DNA of 64,000 nt from Bradyrhizobium sp. ISRA464 (GCF_029910095.1 NZ_CP094526.1:1798001-1862000); one strand, 5' to 3'. Numbered from the stretch's first letter, positions 24,993 through 34,298 are shown. Program-made: numbers and translations. Notes: generated from the sequence alone by a model not told the origin.

Positions 24993-26021
24993 TCAGGCCG
25001 GCCGCCATGCGATCACCCCCTCGGTGCGTGCGCGGACCTCCGGCGAGGCGAGGCAGGTCGCGACCGCTTCGCAGCCGGGGGCGCCGGCGACCGGCGTGAC
25101 GCAGGTCGGCAGGCTGTGATTGGCGGGGCAAAGGATGATCGTCTCGTCCGCGCCGACCGCATCGAGATCCAGGATCGCGTTGGACCGCGTGAGGAAGAAC
25201 AGCGGCCGCGCGCATGGCCCGCGGCGGCGCAGATAGGCGATCAGGGCTTCCTGGGTGGGCGCGTCGAGCCCCTGTTCCAGCAAGTCGATCACGAACATCG
25301 CAGGGCCGTCCGCCAGCAGCATGACGAGCAGGGCGGTCAGTGCCGGCGATGTCACGGCGCCGTCATCCGCGAGCGAGGCCAGGATCTCGTCGACCTTCGC
25401 CTTCAGGGCCGCGTCGGCATCGAGGCGTGCGGCAATTGCGGCACCGCCGTCTGCCGCACGGTCCAGTCCCACGAAAGCGGCATCGGGCAGCGCTTCCGCC
25501 AGACGCTGCGCGAAGCGTGTCTTGCCGCTGCCGAGCGGCCCGACGATGTAGTTCAGCAGCCTGATGTCGCGCAGCTCGAAGCGTTCGCCGCCCCACGGCC
25601 AGGGCAGATCGAACGCAACGCTGACGGCCGGCCGCGCCCTGACCGCGCCAATGACGTCGCGCGTGGCCGGCAGCTTGCCGCGGCCAAGCTCGCCGCGCAG
25701 GCGGCGAACCTTGACGATGCTGCTGCCGGATTGACGAATGCGCTCCTCCAGCGCGGCCTCGTGCGCGGTCAGCACGCGCGTGAGGATGTCGGCATCGCCT
25801 TTCAGGATCCGCGCCACCTCGCTGATGCTGAGACCGAGCGCGCGCAACTCGACGATCTCGGTGCAGCGGGCGATCTCGGCCGGGCCATAGGCGCGCCATC
25901 CCGCCGGCGTGCGGTGAGGGGCGATCAGGCCGCGCTCCTCGTAGAGGCGCAGCGCCTTTGCGGAAATGCCGAGCTGCCTCGCAGCTTCGGACGGGCTCAG
26001 GAATCTTGCGGCAGCATTCAT
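24993..26021 (-). CDS. MerR-family regulator fused to a P-loop ATPase domain
   Basis: Residues about 7-75 form a MerR DNA-binding domain (LSPSEAARQLGISAKALRLY, then GWRAYGPAEIARC), followed by a helical linker to about 110. The rest is a nucleotide-binding domain: Walker A GPLGSGKT at 161-168 and a Walker-B-like PAMFVIDLLEQGLD near 245. At 342 residues it is much longer than MerR proteins that carry small effector domains. GAGG before the ATG at 26021 supports that start over 26036. An ATP-dependent transcription factor is a reasonable reading, but the signal and target are unknown. Close minus-strand neighbours do not suggest an operon. Confidence 0.82.
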   Translation of the reverse strand: MNAAARFLSPSEAARQLGISAKALRLYEERGLIAPHRTPAGWRAYGPAEIARCTEIVELRALGLSISEVARILKGDADILTRVLTAHEAALEERIRQSGSSIVKVRRLRGELGRGKLPATRDVIGAVRARPAVSVAFDLPWPWGGERFELRDIRLLNYIVGPLGSGKTRFAQRLAEALPDAAFVGLDRAADGGAAIAARLDADAALKAKVDEILASLADDGAVTSPALTALLVMLLADGPAMFVIDLLEQGLDAPTQEALIAYLRRRGPCARPLFFLTRSNAILDLDAVGADETIILCPANHSLPTCVTPVAGAPGCEAVATCLASPEVRARTEGVIAWRPA

Positions 26022-26205
26022 CGAATCACCTCGCATCGTCTGACCGCTGCCCTTATGGAGGCAGCCGCAGGGGCAAGGTCAAGCGGGCAGGGAAACCGTC
26101 ACCACTCCGGCGTGAGCCGGCGGTTTGCGGGGTCTCTCTCCACGTCCTTCCGTGGCGCAAGCAGCGCGAGCCCGGATTGACGGTAAGGTGAGCACACTGC
26201 TCAGG

Positions 26206-26375
26206 CTCCCTCCCCCCTTGCGGGGGAGGGGCGGGGAGAGGGGTAAGCCGCGAGCTGAGCTGATTGATGCGCCATCGTCCGCGCAATTTCGTTTTGGCTA
26301 TCGTTGTGACGAATACGGAGACCGCACGTCGTGTGGCACCCCTCTCCCTAACCCTCTCCCGCAAGGGGAGAGGGA
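26206..26375. repeat. Long dispersed palindromic repeat, family B-like
   Basis: The left arm, CTCCCCCCTTGCGGGGGAGGG, and the right arm, ACCCTCTCCCGCAAGGGGAG, are themselves palindromic and complementary to each other, and they enclose about 110 bp of unrelated sequence. It is related in design and arm sequence to the elements at 3275, 10159 and 28924, but its centre differs. Confidence 0.65.
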
Positions 26376-26499
26376 ACTCATCTGCCAGTGCGTCCTTAAC
26401 GCGCCAATCACTGAGTTGCCCGACGGCGCAAGCCCCTCACGCAAAAATATTTCTGTTTTCCAGAAATGCAACTCAGTGTATGAATGGCCCGTCTCACCC

Positions 26500-26900
26500 G
26501 CTTGAGGGGCGCTTCGCGATCGTCACGAGTGCTGGGTCGGGATGCGGTGGACGCCGAGCGTGTGACTGACGAGCACATGCAAGGCGGACGGTGAAGTCGT
26601 GCAGGCCTGACGCCCTAGCGGCAGGTGTCTCATCAGCAGGAGAGTCAAATTCTCTCGCTGGTGACGGTGACAACAAAGCCCAGTCTCGCCGGGGAGAGCA
26701 CGTATAAGCCGTAAAACCATCGCGCAGGGAAAGCCGGAGTGTTTTCCGGTTTCACCTGTGGTCCTACCTCCCGTGCTTTCCATTTGCACGGGACCCATGG
26801 GTGCGATCGGCACCCGGCTTTCCCTGCGCCCTCTGATCAAGAGAGGGCGGAACGAGATGCAAAGCTCGGACAGTTTCATGTCGCGAGAATGCGAATCCGT
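26500..26900 (+). repeat. Structured non-coding element with nested inverted repeats
   Basis: A perfect 16-bp inverted repeat (GCGCAGGGAAAGCCGG at 26722-26737, CCGGCTTTCCCTGCGC at 26814-26829) encloses at least two smaller hairpins: CCCGTGC/GCACGGG at 26771-26792, and GGGTGC/GCACCC just after it. A further hairpin, CCCTCT-GATCAA-GAGAGGG, follows at 26829-26847. The start, CGCTTCGCGATCGTCACGAG, and the end, GTCGCGAGAATGCG, look like element boundaries. I recall similar sequence recurring in Bradyrhizobium genomes, which supports a repeated element. Its nature (transposon remnant or structured RNA) is unresolved. No protein family is visible in any frame. Confidence 0.55.
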
Positions 26901-26915
26901 ATCCTTCAGTTGTCA

Positions 26916-27010
26916 TCGCCCGCGAAAGCGGGCGATCCAGTATTCCAGAGATGCCGGTGATTGAACCGAGAGCGCGGCGTACTGGATACGCCGCATGTGC
27001 GGGGCATGAC
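26916..27010. repeat. Dispersed palindromic repeat, family C-like
   Basis: The stretch contains TCATCGCCCGCGAAAGCGGGCGATCCAG as a near-perfect palindrome and CGGCGTACTGGATACGCCGCATG as a second one. It belongs to the broad class of short palindromes seen also at 54848, 59133 and 62849. It sits between the structured element and a family D repeat, making a cluster of non-coding repeats. Confidence 0.5.
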
Positions 27011-27046
27011 AGCGCGGTGTTTGAAATGTGAACTCGGAGCTGTCCC

Positions 27047-27130
27047 CGTCATTGCGCGGCGCGTAGCGCCGCGGCAATCCATTGTCGCGGCAAGTTGCGG
27101 AATGGATTGCTTCGCTTCGCGCGCAATGAC
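27047..27130. repeat. Dispersed palindromic repeat, family D copy 1
   Basis: The ends are GTCATTGCGCGGCGCGTAGC and CTTCGCGCGCAATGAC, and the inner pair GCAATCCATTG / AATGGATTGC is also complementary. The same pattern is found at 58460-58549, and its left half at 63969-64000. It ends 36 bp before the small Tat-signal protein gene. Confidence 0.7.
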
Positions 27131-27165
27131 CGCTACAATTGCGAGCGGCAGCAGATGGAGGCGCA

Positions 27166-27420
27166 ATGACCGAGCAACAAGGGCGCCGTTCTCGACGCGA
27201 GATCGTTGCGGCGATCGTCGCGATCCCCACGACGATGTTATGCCGAACCGCCGCAGCCTCCGACAAGATGACCAAGCCGCAAGCCGCCTATCAGGACACG
27301 CCGAACGGCATCTACTCCTGCGGCCTGTGCACGCTGTTCGTGGCGCCGAATGCTTGCAAGGTCGTGGACGGCGAGATCAGCAAGGACGGCTGGTGCAAGG
27401 CGTTTGCGGCGGTGGATTGA
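27166..27420 (+). CDS. Small Tat-exported HiPIP-like iron-sulfur protein
   Basis: The 84-residue precursor begins with a twin-arginine-like signal (GRRSRREIVAAIVAI). The mature part has four cysteines, Cys52, Cys55, Cys64 and Cys77, in YSCGLCTLFVAPNACKVVDG and DGWCKAF. The CxxC pair and the final GWC match high-potential iron-sulfur proteins, which carry one 4Fe-4S cluster and donate electrons in the periplasm. The spacing between the second and third Cys is shorter than in classical HiPIP. The ATG at 27166 follows GGAG at five bases. The gene stands alone between repeats and the ScfR gene, so its redox partner is unknown. Confidence 0.72.
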   Translation: MTEQQGRRSRREIVAAIVAIPTTMLCRTAAASDKMTKPQAAYQDTPNGIYSCGLCTLFVAPNACKVVDGEISKDGWCKAFAAVD

Positions 27421-27446
27421 TCTCACCCCTCCAGGGGAGGATCAAA

Positions 27447-28889
27447 CTAGAGCTCCCGCGCGTTCGAGAATGCGAACGACGACACCCGTCGCGTGGTTTC
27501 GTCCAGGATCAGGCTGCGCGTGATCGGCGGCTCGGCGCGCTGGCTGCAGTTCTCGCGCTCGCAGAGCCGGCAGTTGACGCCGATCGGCGTGCCCTCGACC
27601 TTCTCGAGATCCATGCCGGCGGCGTAGACGAGCTTCGACGCATGGCGGATTTCGCATCCCAATCCGATCGCAAAGCGCGGCTGCGGCTGCGGATAGGGGG
27701 CGACCGGCCGGCGCACCATCTGCGCGATCGAGAAATAGCGCGTGCCGTCGGGCAATTCGATCACCTGGCTCAGCAGGCGGTCGGGCATGTCGAAGGTCGA
27801 ATGCACGTTCCAGAGCGGGCAGGTGCCGCCGAATTTCGAGAACGGGAAGGTGCCCGAGGAGAAGCGCTTCGAGACATTGCCGGCATTGTCGACGCGCAGC
27901 ATGAAGAACGGCACGCCGCGCGCGTTCGGCCGCTGCAAGGTGGTGAGGCGGTGGCAGACCTGCTCGAAACCGGCGTTGAAGCGCTGCGCCAGCACATGGA
28001 CGTCGTAGCTGAGCGCCTCGGCCGCGGAGTGAAACGCCTGATACGGCATCATCGCGGCGGCCGCGAAATAATTGGCGAGGGTAATGCGGTAGAGCCTGCG
28101 CGCGGTGTCGTCGAGCGGGCCGGCGCGGCCGACGATCGCATCGATGCTCGCGCCGCATTCGGCAAAGCCGAGCTGCAGCGCGAGCTGGAAGCTGCGGCCC
28201 GGGCCGTCGACGAGCTCGGAGATCAAGAGCTGCCGGCGATGGCGATCGAAGCGGCGCAACGTCTCGCGCATCACGTCGACCGGCATGATGCGGGTGACGA
28301 TCGAATGCTTCTCGCGCAGGCGCGCGGTGAGCGCGGCGAACAGGTCTTCGGCCGGCACGTTGATCTCGTCGCGCAGGTTTTCCGCCGCGGTCTCGAGCTC
28401 CGGAAAATAATTGCGGTTGGCCTCGATCAGGTCGCGGATGCGCTCGATCGGGTTGGCCTCGAACTGCGAGCCCTCGCGGTCGGCCATCTGCGCGGCGACC
28501 AGCGTCTCGCCGCGGCGCGCCTCGGTGTAGGCCGCATAGAGCCGCTGGAGCGCATGCGTCACGCCGGGGCAGAGCTCGGCGAGGTCGCGCAGTTCCTGTT
28601 TCGGCAGGTCGATCTGGCGGAACAGGGGGTCGGAGAAGATCTCGTTCAGTTCCGCGAAGAAGCGATCCTCGTCGGCGGTGGCGAGGTCGCGCAGGTCGAG
28701 GTCGTAGGTCTCGGCCAGCCGCAGCAGGATCTGCGCCGTGACCGGACGCTGATTGCGCTCGATCAGGTTGATGTAGGAGGGCGAAATGCCGAGCCCCTCG
28801 GCGATCTGGGTCTGCGACAGCCCGAGTTGCTGGCGGATCCGCCGGAAGCGGGGGCCGACGAAGAGTTTCTTTCCGGACTCAGCGGGCAT
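27447..28889 (-). CDS. ScfR/RamB-type XRE-family transcriptional regulator
   Basis: The 480-residue protein has an XRE helix-turn-helix at about residues 12-68 (LGLSQTQIAEGLGISPSYIN), an IrrE/ImmA-like middle domain and a C-terminal short-chain fatty-acyl regulator domain ending in the Cys group CRLCERENC. Members such as RamB and ScfR control acetate/glyoxylate-cycle genes, including isocitrate lyase. Here it is divergent from the isocitrate lyase gene, which fits that role closely. The start is the ATG at 28889; a TTG at 28892 is possible but unneeded. The short palindrome at 29129-29160 is a candidate binding site. Confidence 0.88.
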   Translation of the reverse strand: MPAESGKKLFVGPRFRRIRQQLGLSQTQIAEGLGISPSYINLIERNQRPVTAQILLRLAETYDLDLRDLATADEDRFFAELNEIFSDPLFRQIDLPKQELRDLAELCPGVTHALQRLYAAYTEARRGETLVAAQMADREGSQFEANPIERIRDLIEANRNYFPELETAAENLRDEINVPAEDLFAALTARLREKHSIVTRIMPVDVMRETLRRFDRHRRQLLISELVDGPGRSFQLALQLGFAECGASIDAIVGRAGPLDDTARRLYRITLANYFAAAAMMPYQAFHSAAEALSYDVHVLAQRFNAGFEQVCHRLTTLQRPNARGVPFFMLRVDNAGNVSKRFSSGTFPFSKFGGTCPLWNVHSTFDMPDRLLSQVIELPDGTRYFSIAQMVRRPVAPYPQPQPRFAIGLGCEIRHASKLVYAAGMDLEKVEGTPIGVNCRLCERENCSQRAEPPITRSLILDETTRRVSSFAFSNAREL

Positions 28890-28923
28890 CAACGGCTCCC
28901 AGGCTGTGGGGGTGAACTCGGAT

Positions 28924-29090
28924 CACCTCGCCCCGCCTGCGGGGAGAGGTCGGATCGGCATCGCCAGATGCGATCCGGGTGAGGGGTACAGGTCCATCCG
29001 CGTTTATCGCTCGCGGATGGAGGCCCCTCACCCCAACCCTCACAGGGCGAGCTTCGCTCGTCCCGGCCCCGTAAGTACGGGGAGAGGGAG
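28924..29090. repeat. Long dispersed palindromic repeat, family B variant
   Basis: The element starts CACCTCGCCCCGCCTGCGGGG and ends with GCCCCGTAAGTACGGGGAGAGG. It shares with the other family B copies the inner piece GGCGAGCTTCGCTCGTCCC and the CCCTCACCCCAACCCTC side. It lies in the 396-bp gap between the ScfR and isocitrate lyase genes, immediately upstream of ScfR. Confidence 0.7.
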
Positions 29091-29128
29091 AAAAGAGCGC
29101 AGGCATGGCAGCCTTCCTGACCCTTATT

Positions 29129-29160
29129 GTGACAAAATTTACAAATCGACATTTGTTACA
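29129..29160. promoter_or_regulatory. Candidate operator upstream of isocitrate lyase
   Basis: In an AT-rich stretch, TGTGACAAA (29129-29137) faces TTTGTTACA (29152-29160), an inverted repeat with eight of nine matches. The centre, ACAAAT-CGAC-ATTTGT (29141-29156), is a perfect inverted repeat by itself. The site is about 125 bp before the isocitrate lyase start and 240 bp from the divergent ScfR gene. ScfR/RamB family sites are similarly T/A-rich with TTTGCAAA-type halves. Assignment to ScfR is inference from position and symmetry. Confidence 0.5.
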
Positions 29161-29285
29161 AGTTCATATGTTACATGACATCACCATTCAAAAACAAGGA
29201 GTATATACGAACTTCTTCTTTTCGCGTTTATCTCCTGAGACGCGTTTCGCAATGCACTGTCAAGAATGTCGATTGGAGAAGACAG

Positions 29286-30596
<1,311 letters not shown>

Positions 30597-30627
30597 AGAC
30601 GGCCGGATTTTTCAGAGGAGACTGACA

Positions 30628-30837
30628 ATGACCAAAGGCAGCAATTTCTGGGTGATCGGCGGCGAGTTCGGCTCGATGAACTTCCACAAGCTGGTGGAAG
30701 GCTCCGCCCAGGTCAAAGGCCCGTTCAAGACCCGCAAGGAAGCAGAGGACTGCTGGCGCGAGGTCTCCGAAGAGCATCGCCACAAGGCCGGCGTGCGCTT
30801 CTCGATCGTCGAGGAGCCGTCGCGGGTCTCGGCCTGA
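30628..30837 (+). CDS. Small DUF4170-type protein
   Basis: The 69-residue protein (MTKGSNFWVIGGEFGSMNFH, later GPFKTRKEAEDCWREVS) matches the small DUF4170 family of alphaproteobacteria, whose function is unknown. GAGGAG lies seven bases before the ATG at 30628, fixing the start. It is just downstream of isocitrate lyase and probably cotranscribed with it. Confidence 0.8.
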   Translation: MTKGSNFWVIGGEFGSMNFHKLVEGSAQVKGPFKTRKEAEDCWREVSEEHRHKAGVRFSIVEEPSRVSA

Positions 30838-30877
30838 CGGCCGTCTTATCCAATCAAGAAACGTCCAAGGACGGCGG

Positions 30878-30902
30878 CCCCATCCGGTTCATCCGGGTGG
30901 GG
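30878..30902 (+). terminator. Probable terminator after the aceA-DUF4170 unit
   Basis: CCCCATCCGG (30878-30887) pairs with CCGGGTGGGG (30893-30902), nine of ten positions plus one G-T pair, with a 5-nt loop. The run after it (TTGTCCGCTTTC) is only moderately T-rich, so termination strength is uncertain. Confidence 0.5.
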
Positions 30903-31046
30903 TTGTCCGCTTTCAGGACAGCTGTCTTGGCTTTGGTCTGGGGATAAGTGGCTGCGTAACCCCTTGGGAACAAACAGCCTTTGCGGACGGCATGGTTGCT
31001 GGTAGGTTAACGGTTACGAAAACCCGTCACCATGAGGCCGCGAGGC

Positions 31047-31616
31047 ATGTCTGACCTCCAGAACACCGGCAATGAGGCGCGCGAGCTGCGGCCGACGCTG
31101 CGTGAGGCCTTGCGGCGGGCGCGGATCGAGGCGGCCGACCGCACCGGCGTCGTGGTCGAGCTGCGCGATGCCGAGGTGGCGCGGCTCGAGATTCTCAACG
31201 ACGCACTCGATCCGCTGTTCGCCCAGGTGCCGGAGAAGGTCGACCTGTTCGACCGCGGCATCAGCCAGGGCGAGACGCCGCGGCTGTGGATCGATGTCGT
31301 CGCGCACATCCTGATGGGCCGCGACAAGCGCATCTACCGCTTCGTGCAGGACACGAGGTTTGGCCGCATCGTGCTCGCCGAATCGCACGACGTGCCCGCG
31401 ATCGTCGATGCTGTCACCGACTATGTGGCGCGGCGCCTGATCGAGCGCGAGCACGCGATGGTCGCAACGCCGCTTCCCGTTGCCAAGCCGCCGGCGCCGC
31501 CGCCCCTGCCGGCGCCGAAGCGGCGCGGCAGGTTCGGCGTGTTCGTGCTCGGCTTCATCATCGGCGCGCTCACGCTGTTCGGTTTCGCGCTGTTCTCGAG
31601 CCTGCGCGACTTCTAG
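31047..31616 (+). CDS. Conserved membrane-anchored protein of unknown function
   Basis: The 189-residue protein has a soluble N-terminal domain (RPTLREALRRARIEAADRTG onward) and a Pro-rich linker near residue 150 (KPPAPPPLPAPKRR). It ends in one membrane helix (FGVFVLGFIIGALTLFGFALF), so it is C-terminally anchored. The ATG at 31047 is chosen over 31032 for its spacing to GAGG. Its stop TAG shares the palindrome CTAG with the stop of the convergent metallophosphoesterase gene. Function is not recognised. Confidence 0.75.
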   Translation: MSDLQNTGNEARELRPTLREALRRARIEAADRTGVVVELRDAEVARLEILNDALDPLFAQVPEKVDLFDRGISQGETPRLWIDVVAHILMGRDKRIYRFVQDTRFGRIVLAESHDVPAIVDAVTDYVARRLIEREHAMVATPLPVAKPPAPPPLPAPKRRGRFGVFVLGFIIGALTLFGFALFSSLRDF

Positions 31617-32503
31617 ATCAGCCGCGCGGTCGAGAGTTCCACGACACGCCGCTCGCCGTCGAGGCCGCGCACGGTCTGCTCGCAGCGCCACGCATTGCCG
31701 TTGCGCTCGATCGAAAACAGGTTGTAGGCCGCGGCCGGATAGTGCGCGCGCGCCAGCGCCGATGCCGAGGGCACGCCGATCGCCGGGATCTTCCAGTCGG
31801 GACCGTCAAACCACATCGTCGAATGAATGTGGTCGTGGCCGTGCAGGACCAGCTCGACGCCGTGCCGCTTGAGCAGCGCCAGCAGCTGATGCGAGTCGGT
31901 CAACCGCTTCGCGCGTCCGTCGGAGTGCAGCGGGTGATGCACCAGCAGGACGCGGAAGGCATCGTCCCTCGACAGTTGCGCGAGGATCGTGTCCAGCGCG
32001 GCAAGCTGCGGGTGGCCGAGCCAGCCAGTCGCCATCAGTGGTGGCGTCGGCACCGCCGAGGAGACGCCGATCAGCGCCACTGGTCCACGCCGGCGCACGA
32101 AGGGGAAGCTCACCGGTACGTCGGCGGTATCGCCGCGAAGGTAATCGCTGAAGATGTGGGCGAAGCGATGCCGGGTCGCGCGCACATAGGCGTCGTGGTT
32201 GCCGGGGACCACGGTCACGTCGGCGGGGCGGCCGACGCCCTCGAGCCATTCCCGCGCCGGATTGAACTCGGCGTCCAGCGCCAGGTTGACAAGGTCGCCG
32301 GTCACGGCGACATGGTCCGGCTGCTGCGCCTGCATGTCCGACACCAGCGTGTCGAGCACGTCGCGGCGGTGATATTTGTGACGGTTGCGTGTCCAGTTGA
32401 GATAGCCGAAGGCGCGCTTGCCGGCGAGATCGCGCAGCCGTGCCGCCGGCAATGGCGGCAGATGCGGGTCGGACAGGTGCGCGAGCCGGAACGCCGCCAT
32501 CAT
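31613..32503 (-). CDS. Calcineurin-like metallophosphoesterase
   Basis: The 296-residue enzyme carries the whole metallophosphoesterase motif set in order: LSDPHL, VTGDLVNL, PGNHDAY, LLVHHPLHSD and LHGHDHIH. It should use two metal ions to hydrolyse a phosphoester such as a cyclic nucleotide or lipid phosphate; the substrate is not given by the family. Two ATG codons at 32503 and 32500 are both possible starts; the open frame further upstream overlaps the NUDIX promoter and is not conserved. It is divergent from the NUDIX gene. Confidence 0.87.
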   Translation of the reverse strand: MMAAFRLAHLSDPHLPPLPAARLRDLAGKRAFGYLNWTRNRHKYHRRDVLDTLVSDMQAQQPDHVAVTGDLVNLALDAEFNPAREWLEGVGRPADVTVVPGNHDAYVRATRHRFAHIFSDYLRGDTADVPVSFPFVRRRGPVALIGVSSAVPTPPLMATGWLGHPQLAALDTILAQLSRDDAFRVLLVHHPLHSDGRAKRLTDSHQLLALLKRHGVELVLHGHDHIHSTMWFDGPDWKIPAIGVPSASALARAHYPAAAYNLFSIERNGNAWRCEQTVRGLDGERRVVELSTARLI

Positions 32504-32635
32504 TCGGTCCCGTTCGGATTGCCTGTGAAAGGTGGCCGGCAACCGGTCATGTCGTGCTATCCCGAAAATCCTGCTCTGTATTGGCAAGCGGACCGCGTCC
32601 GCGCAAGGATCAAACACCATGATGTCGAGGGTTCA

Positions 32636-33124
32636 GTGACGGACCTGCCGGGCCTACGCAAGCGCTTCGAGCCGCAGCTCAGGCGGGTGTTTCACTTCTA
32701 CTGGCGGCTGGTCCGCGGCATGACGCTGGGCGTCCGCGCCGTCGTGCTGGACGCCGACAACAAGGTGTTCCTGGTCAAGCACAGCTACGTTCACGGCTGG
32801 TATCTGCCGGGCGGCGGGGTCGAGGTCGGCGAGAGCTTCCTGGAGGCGCTGCGGCGCGAGCTGGTCGAGGAGGGGCGGATCGAGTTCGCCGGCGAGCCGG
32901 CGCTGCACGGCATCTTCTTCAACAGCCACGTCTCCCGCCGCGATCACGTCGCGGTCTATGTTATCAGAGATTATCGGCAGGACCGGCTGCCGGAGCCGAA
33001 TCGCGAGATCGTGGCCTGCGGTTTCTTCGATCCGGCTGCGCTGCCTGACGGCACCACGCCCGGCACACGATTGCGGATCGCGGAGGTGCTCGAGGGCAGG
33101 CCGTTGACGGTCACATGGCGGTGA
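32636..33124 (+). CDS. NUDIX hydrolase
   Basis: The 162-residue protein has a NUDIX box, GGGVEVGESFLEALRRELVEEGR, in LPGGGVEVGE and so on. The catalytic RELVEE core is present, but the next positions read GRI instead of the usual xGU, so the box is slightly shifted. The start is GTG at 32636, with GAGGG just upstream. The substrate, a nucleoside diphosphate linked to another group, is unknown. The neighbouring GNAT gene follows 114 bp later. Confidence 0.8.
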   Translation: MTDLPGLRKRFEPQLRRVFHFYWRLVRGMTLGVRAVVLDADNKVFLVKHSYVHGWYLPGGGVEVGESFLEALRRELVEEGRIEFAGEPALHGIFFNSHVSRRDHVAVYVIRDYRQDRLPEPNREIVACGFFDPAALPDGTTPGTRLRIAEVLEGRPLTVTWR

Positions 33125-33238
33125 CTGCGGCGAGACCGGAAGCAGGCGGATATCGCTCCTGCCGCGACCAGAAAGCCGCGGCTCGCGCCGGCAGGGCGAT
33201 GGACCGCACGCGCATCAGATGCTATCCCGCGCTCCACA

Positions 33239-33751
33239 ATGACCGAGCTGTCCCTGACCATCCTGCCCGAGACCCCGAAAGACGCCCAGGCGATCGAGCG
33301 CCTGCATGAGCGTACCTTCGGGCCCGGCCGCTTCGTTCTCAGCGCCTACCGGCTGCGCGAACATGTCGATCATCTGCTCGATGTCTCCTTCACGGCGCGG
33401 ATCGGCACGCTGCTGGTCGGGTCGGTGCGGCAGCTGCCGATCTGCATCGGCGACACGCCTGCGCTGATGCTCGGACCGCTGACCGTCGAGCCGCCGTTCC
33501 GCAGCCGCGGCGTCGGCCGCGCGCTGCTCGAGCGCGCGATCAACGATGCTCGCGCGAAAGGCCACCGGCTCATCGTGCTGGTCGGCGACGAGGCCTATTA
33601 TGCACGTGTCGGCTTCAAGCCGATCCCAAAGGGACGGGCAACCATGCCCGGCCCGGTCGATTACAGCCGTCTGCTTGTCCTGGAACTGGTCGATGGCGCC
33701 TTCGAGGGCGTGTCCGGGCCGATCCAGCCGGATTGGAGCAAGGCATTTTAG
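33239..33751 (+). CDS. GNAT-family N-acetyltransferase
   Basis: This 170-residue protein has the acetyl-CoA motif RSRGVGRALLERA with the preceding strand MLGPLTVEPPF and the C-terminal YYARVGFKPIPKG. It resembles the YhbS-like group of small-molecule acetyltransferases. The start is the ATG at 33239. The acceptor is unknown. Confidence 0.85.
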   Translation: MTELSLTILPETPKDAQAIERLHERTFGPGRFVLSAYRLREHVDHLLDVSFTARIGTLLVGSVRQLPICIGDTPALMLGPLTVEPPFRSRGVGRALLERAINDARAKGHRLIVLVGDEAYYARVGFKPIPKGRATMPGPVDYSRLLVLELVDGAFEGVSGPIQPDWSKAF

Positions 33752-33859
33752 CCTCCTTGCGTCGCCGCCGGAACAGTTGCGCACCCGACAGAACTGAAGC
33801 ACAGTTGACGTCAAGCGCCGGACCATAGCCGGCACATGTCATGTCAAAGGGAGCGCGCG

Positions 33860-34177
33860 ATGATCAAGGTCAGTGTGATGTATCCAAACAATCCCGGCGC
33901 GCGTTTCGATCACGACTACTATCGGGACAAGCACATGCCGCTGGTGAAGGCGCGCCTCGGCGACAAGTGCAAGTACTATACGATCGACAAAGGTCTCGCC
34001 GGCGGCGCGCCCGGCGCGCCAGCCACCTATGTCGGAATGTGCCACATCTTCTGCGACTCGGTCGAGGACTTCCAGGCCGGTTTCGGGCCGCATGTGAAGG
34101 AGATCATGGGCGACATCCCGAACTACACCGATCTGCAGCCGGTGATCCAGATCAGCGAAGTCGTCGTCGGTCACTGA
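33860..34177 (+). CDS. EthD-family protein
   Basis: The 105-residue protein begins MIKVSVMYPNNPGARFDHDY and contains YYRDKHMPLVKARLG, both typical of the EthD dimeric alpha+beta barrel family. GGGAG six bases before the ATG at 33860 outweighs the longer in-frame start. EthD itself is needed for ETBE degradation; most relatives have no known reaction. No linked catabolic genes are seen. Confidence 0.82.
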   Translation: MIKVSVMYPNNPGARFDHDYYRDKHMPLVKARLGDKCKYYTIDKGLAGGAPGAPATYVGMCHIFCDSVEDFQAGFGPHVKEIMGDIPNYTDLQPVIQISEVVVGH

Positions 34178-34298
34178 CGACTCGCATCGTCCAAGGCATT
34201 CTCTCCCGCCGTGAACGGCAGGAGGGATTTGGCTGCTTCAGCGCGTTGCATCGCCCCGGCCGGCACATGGCGCGTCAGCGCCACGCACCGTGTTGTCG

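Noticed and set aside
26206..27130. Possible CRISPR array
   Set aside because: The repeats are palindromic, differ in sequence and are not regularly spaced; no cas gene is near.
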